Below, in pieces: positions 56,332 through 64,000 of a DNA stretch of 64,000 bases. The notes below the pieces were generated by a model, which did not search any database, was not told the DNA's origin, and saw nothing but the letters and a program-made list of their open reading frames with translations. Source of the DNA: Tragulus kanchil (lineage: Eukaryota > Chordata > Mammalia > Artiodactyla > Tragulidae); NCBI GenBank assembly GCA_022376925.1, contig JAIOJX010000004.1, positions 175,613,501-175,677,500 on the forward strand. Reading direction: 5' to 3'. Numbering within the stretch: the first letter of the stretch is position 1; every line of letters begins with the position of its first letter. The position numbers and the translations under genes were made by a program.

Positions 56332-56596
56332 TTCTAAGCACCTCCCGACTGCAGGTCCTGGGGAAACAGTGGTGAGCGTCACAAACCCGGTGTTCCTGAC
56401 TCCAAGGTGCTGCCTGTTTGGTACAAAAGGACAAAGAAACGCGTTACGTTCGAGGCAGTTGTTAAGATGGGGTGCACAGAAGCAGTGAGGGAGAGGCTGC
56501 ACACCTCTGGAGGATCCGAAAGAGTAGCGCCGGCCACTGGAATGGAAAGTCAAAGAACGGATCCAGCCGTCACCCACCCCACGAGCCCTTCTTTGC

Positions 56597-56816
56597 CTTA
56601 GCCAATCAGGCGTCAGTATCGCCGGCCGGCCGACCAATCAGAGGCCGGAACAGGAGAGCTGTCGTCTCAGACCAAGGCTTCCCAGGGGAGTGTGACCGGA
56701 GCCCGGGGCCCCGCCCCCACCGCCCGGCCCCGCCCAGGCCCCGCCCAGGCCCCGCCCACGGCCCGCCAGCCGCGCCCGCCCGGAGTCCCCGGCCCGCGGC
56801 CGGCCGCCGGGGCCGA
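56597..56816 (+). promoter_or_regulatory. TATA-less core promoter: paired CCAAT boxes and GC-box cluster
   Basis: Two forward CCAAT boxes stand at 56602-56606 and 56634-56638, 32 bp apart, a spacing common for NF-Y dimers. A run of at least four CCCCGCCC-type GC boxes (Sp1/KLF sites) fills about 56708-56760. No TATA box is in a sensible position. This layout is typical of broad housekeeping-type promoters. Orientation follows from the splice donor downstream. Confidence 0.72.
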
Positions 56817-57560
56817 GTATTGTCTTAAAGGCCGAAGGAGGAGGAACCGGGGGAGGGTGGGGAGCAGCCAAGTGACCGGGAGAGGATTTACAGCATTCTC
56901 TTCCACCGTCGACAATATTGCACAGTGTATCGAACGAGACGGCGTCGCCCGGACAGGAGCGTGAGCGCGCGGGCAAGGTAAGCCGCCCCGGCTGGCCGGT
57001 CGGGGCGCGGGGGCGCCGGCGGAGATCGGGGCGCGCCTCCCGCGCCGGGCGGCCGTCTGTCGCGGGGTCTGCGTCCCGGTCCGCGCTCTGGAGGGTCTCC
57101 TGAGCCTCGAGTGGTGTGGACGCGGCGTGAGCGGCGGCATCCCCGAGGCGGGGTGGCCGCGGTCCCTGCGCGGACACGTGTCCGGGGACCGGGCGCTGCG
57201 GAGGCGAGCGCAGGTGAGCCGGCGCGGGCGCCCCCGAAGTCCCCAGGGAGTCGCGACGCATCCCCAAGGCTGGGGTGGACGGTGCTCGCAGCTCGCGGCG
57301 GGTGGGACTGGAGACGCGGAGGGTGGCCGAAGCACCTTCCCGCCACCCCGGGCGGGCGAGGCTGTGTGGACACGCGCCGCAGACGCGCGAGCAGGTGGCG
57401 AGGCGGGCGGGCGGCCGGCGCGGAAAGTTTGATGGAGCGAGCGGCGCGGAGCGACGGTGCGCGCGGACGAAGGCGCCGCGCTGGGGCAGGGACCGCGGTC
57501 CTGCCGCGTCCCCGGCCGGCGGCGCCCTGGAGGAACCCCGGCCCAGTCTCAGCTTTCGCC
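56600..57560 (+). promoter_or_regulatory. CpG island at a gene start (TCF20 by synteny)
   Basis: This is the only long stretch in the window with dense, undepleted CpG, which marks an unmethylated germline promoter island. It begins with the CCAAT/GC-box promoter, contains a probable first exon, and continues into CpG-rich intron sequence to about 57560. It lies about 15 kb downstream of the NFAM1 3' end and reads in the same direction. In human, TCF20 (a transcriptional coregulator) follows NFAM1 in the same orientation, as far as I recall. That is the basis for the suggested identity; no TCF20 coding sequence is in the window. Confidence 0.75.
56817..56977 (+). other. Candidate non-coding first exon with splice donor
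   Basis: After the GC boxes the sequence changes to a less repetitive tract ending GGGCAAG|GTAAGC, a near-perfect donor at 56977/56978. A weaker donor (GAGC|GTGAGC) is at 56960/56961, and another strong one (CAG|GTGAGC) at 57213/57214, so first-exon ends could vary. There is no ATG on the + strand in this tract, which fits a 5' UTR exon. The transcription start is not visible; the left boundary given is only where the GC-box run ends. TCF20 is known to have non-coding first exons, but the assignment is by synteny. Confidence 0.5.
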
Positions 57561-58289
57561 GCCGAGACGAGGAGGAGGTTGGGGAGGGAGGGACTGAACC
57601 GAGCCCTAGAGGAAACTTAGAGGTTGATTCTGAGGCTCTGGAGCACACCCTCTCTGTCCCCGCGGGAGCCTGGGGCATCGGCTTGTCACCTGGCAGGCAT
57701 CTGAGGCGCAGAGGCCAGCCTGGCGTCCAGACACCCGCGGTCATCGGCTGGGGGGACTCAGACCCACCCGGTCCAAGCCCGGAGCCCTATCGCTTCTCTC
57801 CTTCCACTTCTGCCTCAGGGAGAAGGGGTGCCAGGCTGGAGGGGGTGGGTGTAGGGAGGCCCTGGATTGGGACCCCTGGATCTGCCTCGCACTGCCTCTG
57901 GCTTGTTCCCGGTGAATCTACAGCTTCAGGCGAGGGAATGAATGGACGAAGGCAGTGGTGAGTGGAGAGTGTTGGCCAGGAGATGCTAGTGCCCGCCTGC
58001 CTCGGCCCCAGGGGAACTCTGGCGCCGATCCAGTGGGGCAGGTTGTCTGTGTGATACTCTTCCGAGAAGGAAAACTCCCAACGCCAGTCTGGGCCACCAG
58101 GGATGAGCAGAGGGAGACCCAGAGGCTGGAGGGGACCCCGGCAGGCCCAGGGTAGTTCCTGGGGTAGCTCTATCTCATCCTCTCCCACTCCTCTCCGCGC
58201 CCCTTCCCCCCATTCTCCTGCTCTCTGCGACGCCTCCTTCCGCAGGTCCTGGGCGCATGTTGCTTACATATTTATTTTTGTTGATGGCA

Positions 58290-58690
58290 ACAAGTAGCCA
58301 TCAAACACCTTTTGTGTCCCAAGCCCAGGCAAGGCAACCCAGTGGTGCACAAGACAGACCTCTGCCCGCTCGGGGACTTCCAGGCCAGAGCAGGGAAAGA
58401 GACGGTGAACAGTAGTCAGGAAAGGAGTGGGGACAGGAGGCCACCTTGAGTGGCCATCAGGAGAGGCTTCTCTGCAGAGGCCTCAGGGAGTCAGAAGGGT
58501 TAATGCCGCCTCATCAGTCACCTCCTCCAAGAAGCCTTCTTTGATACCCCCTGACCTTCCCGTGTGACAGGGCTCTCATAGCCTGGGAACCACTCTCTCC
58601 AGGGACATTTTTATGTCATCCCTGGGTTAATGTTTGATTCCTCCCGTCAGCTGTAAGTGCCATGAGGGTAGGACCTGAATCTCTTCGGGG
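58290..58690 (+). mobile_element. L2-like fragments in the probable first intron
   Basis: About 58295-58420 resembles the L2/MIR-type storage string (CAGTGGTGCACAAGACAGAC). About 58510-58690 is the L2 3' end (CTCCAAGAAGCCTTCTTTGA, GTAAGTGCCATGAGGGTAGG). Confidence 0.58.
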
Positions 58691-59650
58691 TAGATAGTGG
58701 GCAAATCGAGTATCAGATGAGCGGAATTTCCCCAAGAAAACCGGAGTTGCTCAGCCAGGTCAGGCACTTGGCAGAAAGTTTTCTTTTCCCTTCCCTGGCC
58801 TGGGTCCTGGGCTCCACACCCCATTGGCTGTCCCCAGAAACAAAGTAAAAGAAGCCAGCAGGCCCAGGGAGGAAGAGGGCAAGGGGAGGCTGGCACAGTG
58901 CCCAGACTGGCCCTCTGGAAGGGAAGGGATTCTCTGGGGTGGGGGAGGGGGCGCTGGGCACAGGTGAGTGTCCTGTTCTCTGAGCTCAGACCAACCTATT
59001 CCTCATTTTTTGGTCCCAGCTCTGGGAGGCTTGGTTTCCTTCAAATCCCACTCTGGGGGGAGGCGGGGGCCGGCAGGGTCCCCAGTGGGCCAGCGTGCAG
59101 CATCGCAGTGACTGCCTTCCCCCGATGTCTTGGGCAAACAGGACCCTGGGCAGGGCCTCTCTGACCCAGAGCGAAGCCTCCAGACCACAGACAGCAGCCC
59201 AGGTGTCTGCAGTTCATTGACACTCCTGGCTGGCAAGGAGAATCAGGCTCAGAGCGCCAGCCCTTCATTTCTCAGTTTCTGTCCTCCGGGGCTCCGTCAG
59301 ACCTGTGAGCCTGGAAGCCTTCCTGTGGCCGATGAGGCTCTCACAGACGCCTGACAAAGCCTTTAGCGCCCCCACCCCACCCGCAGCCTCCATCCTCCCC
59401 ACTTCAGGGGACTGAGCGGCCTCCACGCACAGCTAGAGCGAGTCTGCATGCTTCACTCAGGCTCTGGCAGGGTGGAATAAACATGGCCTCCCCACCCACC
59501 CACCCAGCCCTCCAGACTGGAATTGCTTTAAAAAATTAATTTGCAATGATTTCATCCCTTCTGTTCTATGGGGATCACCAACATTTTAAAGATGTATTTA
59601 AATCTGGTTCACCGCTCCCCGTTAAACCTTTCTGTCTCCCCGACCCCACA

Positions 59651-59835
59651 GAAAGAGCACTGGACTTGGAGTCAGTGGTGCGCGCCAAGTTCTGCTAATG
59701 ACGAGCTGTGTGACCTTGGGCAAATTACTTAGCCTCTCTGCACCCTCATTGGTTCCTCTGGAAACTGAGGTTAATGAGAATCCTTCCCTCATAGGGCGTT
59801 GTGAGGATTAAATTAGATAACATTCAAGGAAAAGC
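59651..59835 (+). mobile_element. MIR SINE, well preserved
   Basis: GAGCACTGGACTTGGAGTCAG, GTGTGACCTTGGGCAAATTA and TTGTGAGGATTAAATTAGAT in order: a nearly complete MIR. Confidence 0.88.
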
Positions 59836-59879
59836 CATGCCGTGCCAGGTCTGTGTTTTCTGTTCCCCCGGTGCTGGCT

Positions 59880-60587
59880 GTCCCTCTAATTAGCCTGGTG
59901 ACATTGGGCGGGCCACTCAGCCACTCCTGGTCCTCAATGTCCGCGTCTGAAAAGCTCAGGGGTTGTTCTAGGAGATGATGCCACGGAGTGACCTCCTCCA
60001 GCCCTGAGCCCCCACTCACCTCCTCCTGCCCCCTGCCAGAACCCCCCGCCACCCACTTCCTCCTTCTCCCAACTCTCCGTTCTAATTGCAGAGGGTCATC
60101 CTCCCCAGCCGCCTCCCCTCCTGGCTCCCTGTGAAGTCACAGAGTTTGGACCCCAGGGGCCTGCAGTTCTTGGCTCTTTTTCAGGAGCAATTAGCTAGAG
60201 GCCTCGGAGGCGGCCTCCACCGGGCCACCAGGCGTGTGGCCAGGTCACTGGAAGCCAGGACTTCTGCTCTGTCCGTGGCCTGCGGGGCTCCCCCAGGCGC
60301 GGGGGTCCCCGGCAAAGCCATTTCCATTTCTGTACTTTATGACTCCTTGAAGCCCTGAGTCTGAGTGTAGATTAGTTCTACCCTGTGCTTTTGTTGGCAA
60401 CTGTCTGTTGCTTGGAAGCAAGCGGCTTTGTCAGGAAGAACAAAGCTGTTGGGTGTTTTTCTGATTTGGGGAAAGCGTGCTCCTGGGGGAGGGCCCATCG
60501 CTTCTCAGTGCCGGGCACGAGCACTTGGTTCTCAGACTCCCTGGTTTTGTTTGGGGTTTTTAACTCCTATGGCTTCAGAGTCACATA

Positions 60588-60618
<31 letters not shown>

Positions 60619-62950
60619 TGGCTGAGGGATTTTTTTCCCCCCTCCTTTTGGCTTGCATAGTGTATTCCATGGAAGCTAATTCCAGGGACTGAACTTTTCG
60701 AATCACTGCTTCAACAGCTTTTAAAAATCTGGACCTAGTTACGCCTGTCATCCATGTGTAAAGATTTAGAAAAAAATTTCCAAAACCGAGGGTGGGCACT
60801 CACTGGAGACCGGAGGTCAGCGCCAAAATGTCGAGCGCCTCTTGGGATGGGAGGGGGCGGGGGGAGCGTGGTCTGCTCCGTGCCAGACATCTGGATATTT
60901 GGAAAACATCTGGGCGGCTGGATTTTTCAGGTTTCTGCCTGACATTTAATATCACAAACACTGAGGCTGCCTCCCGTTTCCCCCCACCCCCTTCACCTCC
61001 CAAACACACATCCAGCCGTTTCCCTCCCCTTCCTAACGGGTAAGAAACATCCATTCTTTCCAATTCCCCAGCGTTCCCCCCTACCGGAAATCTGATGGGC
61101 TTATGACATCATGGCTGGCTGCTGAGCGATGAAGTGGATGCCACAAAGAAATCCGACATATCAGATGGATTCTGGAATCAGTTTCCCTCCGGCTGTAGTA
61201 ACAGGCGTGAAGTCAGGAGGATCGGAGCTTTGTTTAAATAAATAATAAATAAATAAAACTAAGACTTAACCTGTATTCAGTACATTTTTTTTCCCCAAAA
61301 AGCAAACAGACCTTTTGGACACCATCCTATTCGAATAGAAGTGCTGGTTTTTATGAAATGAGAGTGGCTAATAAACCAGACCTGACGCTGCATGGGAGAG
61401 CATGTTGCATTTCTGTTGAGTTTTTGTGCGTCCTGATTCACTAATAAAGGAGGAACTGGGGATGGTTTCTCTCTCTTCATTATTCAAATGGGATAGCTTT
61501 TTCGGGGGGGAAGCCAATAAAATGCGCTGGGTAAATCGCTGGTTTTTGTTTTTCCAGGAATCCATTTTTATGGAATGACCTTGGACCTGCCCCGGTCTGC
61601 AAACACTATATTTCCCTCTGCTGGTTTTTCTGGCTGTGAAACTGTTTAAGAGGATGTAGTTAAGCCTGCTTTTCAGGCTCCTCTCTGCAGGGAAGGGCCA
61701 GGACCTGGTGGGCCAGGTCGGTTCTCAGGAGGAAAAATCACTTTGAAAGAACAAAGCAGGGGAAGAGATGGGACGGGGGCTGTGGCACGAGCCCCACAGC
61801 AGCCTGGCAGGGAGAAGCCAGACGCGTGGCTGTTTTCCCAAAGCCGGGCGAGGGACCTCAGAAAGAACTCCCCGCGGGGACAGCTCACCCGGGTGCAGGC
61901 TCAGGTTAGAGGAGGCTCAGACTTCCAGGCGTTGTGCTTGTCAGGCCCCTGGTGTGGGCACGTGGGATTGGAGCCCCAACGCCTCCTGGGCCCTCTGGGG
62001 GGCCCGTGACCTTGCAGCCTCTGCTCCTGTGAGTGGGCCTCACGACCCCACCTCGCCTGCTGGGAGAAACATAGTCTGGACGTTGCACACGACGCCCCGG
62101 CTGCTTCTCGGAGCCGGCAGCGGCTGGGGCAGATTCTGGAGTCAAGTCCACTCTGCCGGCCAGTGTCCACGTGATGACATTGGTCTGTGTGATGTTCTCT
62201 GTGCCTTGGTTTCCTCGCTGGTCAGATCACTATAGTAGGAGGACAAACTGCATGCCCGGGGCAGTGGCGAGAACTCGAGGACGGGATCACCCAACGCTGG
62301 CTCTTCCAGAAGGTGGGGCTCCCCCAGCAGGCCAGGCGCCGGGTGGAACTGTGGCGCCTGGGACAGGAGGGGTGCATCAGGCTGAGCACAGGGGGAGGAA
62401 TAATTAAGGACTGAATAGAGAATCTCTCCTCTCTCTGCGTGGGACTCTCTGTGGCTCCCCACTGTCCAAAGGGAGGAAAGCTCCTCCGCGATCTGGGCCC
62501 CAGGTCCCTCACACGGGGCCTCCAGCGCTCCTTGGCTCGCCGTCCTCTCAGCTGGACCACACGGCTGCTCTGGACTCAGCACCGAGGGGTACCCGCCATC
62601 CCTTCCTTCTGGTACCGTGGCTGAATTCACCTGATCACCACACCAGCCCATGCAGGGTTATCATCCCGGTTTTAGAGGCAAAAACAGAGACTTCAGGGGA
62701 TAGGGTATCTTGCCGCAGGTGCCAGAGCCTGGACTGGAGTCGGGGGTTGGACTCCTGCACCATCCACGGAGCCCCAGACCACCGACTCCGTTCGGCCTTC
62801 CTCCTCCTGTTTCCCCTCTCATTGCTAAAGCCAGAGCACCTGCCTTTAGGCAGAACGTCCGTCCCACCTCTGTCTGCGGAGACTGTCCAGGCGTGCCACC
62901 TTGACCAAGAGGTCCCAGGTCACCCTCTAGTCATGTGATCTGACGTCACC
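59880..62950. other. Intron-like DNA poor in young repeats
   Basis: No Bov or CHR SINE occurs in about 3 kb, against roughly one per 1-2 kb elsewhere. It holds a MIR scrap at about 59880-59960, the GT repeat, AAATA runs at 61235-61257, and a weak L2 piece near 62395-62560. The 60850-61700 part is AT-rich with many TAAT/ATTA cores. No exon seen. Confidence 0.5.
60592..60618. repeat. (GT)n microsatellite
   Basis: About 13 uninterrupted GT units. Confidence 0.95.
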
Positions 62951-63150
62951 CTCCAGGCATCAGGTGGCCAACGTACTGGAGCTTCAACTTCAGCATCAGT
63001 CCTTCCAGTGACTATTCAGGGTTGATGGCCTTTAGGATCGCCTGGCTTGATCTCCTTGCTGTCCAAGGGGCTCTCAAGAGGCTTCGAAAGCGTCAGTTCT
63101 TCAGCGCTCAGCCTTCTCTGTGGTCCACCTGTCACATCCATGCATGACTG
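62950..63150 (-). mobile_element. BovB (RTE) LINE fragment, antisense
   Basis: CAGCATCAGTCCTTCCAGTG, TTCAGGGTTGATGGCCTTTAG, GATCTCCTTGCTGTCCAAGG and CTCTCAAGAGGCTTC are the familiar reversed BovB ORF sequence, confirming a ruminant genome. Confidence 0.9.
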
Positions 63151-63394
63151 TCGACCTCCTGCTACTCCTCCACGTGCAGTCCCACCTTAGAACCTTTGCG
63201 CTTGCTGTTCCGTCCCCCGAGCGTCTCCTTTGGTTTTTACCCGACTCCCTCTTTCACTTCAGAGATCTGATCAAAGGTCCGCTGCTCAGAGTGAATGTCG
63301 ACATGGAGAGCTGGGAAGTGGGTCAGGCTGGGGGACCCAGACATCTGCCTCCTGGGCTCATCTGTTAGCTGGGCCTTGGTTACCTAGTGAATTG

Positions 63395-63507
63395 GGGGGC
63401 CATGCAGCTTGGCTTGTGGGAAACTTAGTTCCCTGACCAGGGATTGAACCTGGGCCCCCTGCAGTGGAAGTACAGAGTCCTAACCACTGGACCCCCAGGG
63501 ATTCCCC
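63395..63507 (-). mobile_element. CHR-type SINE fragment, antisense
   Basis: CTTAGTTCCCTGACCAGGGA, TTGAACCTGGGCCCCCTGCA and a head ending CCCCCAGGGATTCCCC; the tail is missing. Confidence 0.85.
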
Positions 63508-63764
63508 CAGCAGCAGCTTCTTGAAAAGCACAGCCTTGTGGGCAGGCCCGGTCTCTTGCCACCCCTGACACGGGCCTCCGGGAGGAGAGCTCGCATTTCT
63601 CTTTGTGATAACCTCTCTGCCTAAATCACAGTCCCGCCAGGCTGCGCTGAGAGCCTCCCTGTCCTCCAGAGCTTCCTGGCTGCCGGCTAGGAAATGGCTC
63701 AATGCCAGGACCCAGAGAGCCGCAGACTGTCACTCCAATGGGCTCCGTCTCAGCGCTCCAGGCA

Positions 63765-63930
63765 GGTGGTGCTTGTGGAGCACCTCCTGTGTGCTAGAAA
63801 CTGCCCTGATCTTGGCTCAGCTCTTGAAGTGGGCCTGAGATCTCACGTCGCAGGAGTGAAAACCAAGGCTCCAGGAGAAGCAGCAGGTCGGCTGAGCCCC
63901 ATCAAAGCTGGGGTTCTATCCCGGGCATGA
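63765..63930 (-). mobile_element. MIR-like fragment, antisense
   Basis: GAGCACCTCCTGTGTGCTAGA followed by GTGAAAACCAAGGCTCCAGG and a GGGTTCTATCCCGG end. Degenerate. Confidence 0.5.
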
Positions 63931-64000
63931 GGGTTCTCTGTATCCTGCGTTCCCCCGGGGGGAGCCTTGGAGGGAGCGTTGGCTTCTCATTCCTGGAGTG

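Noticed and set aside
56638..57744. 368-codon minus-strand frame over the CpG island
   Set aside because: CpG islands lack stop codons by composition. The translation is Arg/Pro/Gly-rich with no domain, and overlapping long frames exist on the other strand.

Overview
The window is nuclear DNA from a ruminant mammal, almost certainly a bovid. It is littered with ruminant-lineage retroposons: Bov-tA/Bov-A SINEs, a BovB (RTE) fragment and CHR-type tRNA-derived SINEs. Older shared mammalian repeats (MIR, L2, L1, MLT1 LTRs, a Tigger/MER2 DNA transposon) lie between them. There is no sign of bacterial gene organisation, and nearly all the open reading frames are chance frames in GC-rich DNA.

One protein-coding gene is clearly recognisable: NFAM1 (NFAT activating protein with ITAM motif 1), on the + strand. 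Five exons are visible with correct splice sites and phases: a V-type Ig domain (18096-18428), a transmembrane exon (19581-19693), an exon ending in the first ITAM tyrosine (26328-26435), an exon with the rest of the ITAM (38368-38466), and a short terminal exon (39770-39829, repeated at 40896-40955). The poly(A) signal is at 41317. The signal-peptide exon was not found, so positions 1-18095 are probably intron 1 and/or upstream sequence. About 15 kb beyond the NFAM1 end, a CpG island (about 56600-57560) with two CCAAT boxes, a run of GC boxes and a good splice donor at 56977/56978 looks like the promoter and first non-coding exon of another + strand gene. Human synteny as I remember it suggests TCF20, but the sequence alone does not prove this. 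From 57 kb to the end the sequence would be its first intron.

The most unusual feature is a series of twelve near-identical direct tandem duplications, each 1.08-1.17 kb, scattered from 1 to 56.3 kb. They ignore gene and repeat boundaries; one duplicates NFAM1 exon 4 and another the terminal exon. Units are uniform in length, copies differ by about 1% or less, and several junctions carry 20-35 bp of filler that looks like a corrupted version of the neighbouring unique flank. In one case (52312-52372) the end of copy 1 is a damaged version of the sequence that follows copy 2. This is what unmerged overlapping contig ends or faulty gap filling would leave. I therefore read them as assembly false duplications, not biology, and the real locus would be about 13 kb shorter. 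If long reads showed them to be real, they would be extraordinary.

Region by region: 1-18 kb, repeats and four copies of duplicated units; 18-41.3 kb, NFAM1; 41.3-56.5 kb, intergenic DNA with SINEs, MIRs, L2s, MLT1 LTRs and three duplications; 56.6-57.6 kb, CpG-island promoter; 57.6-64 kb, probable intron, poor in young repeats until a BovB fragment and a CHR SINE at 62.9-63.5 kb. I found no rRNA, functional tRNA, CRISPR array or novel protein system.
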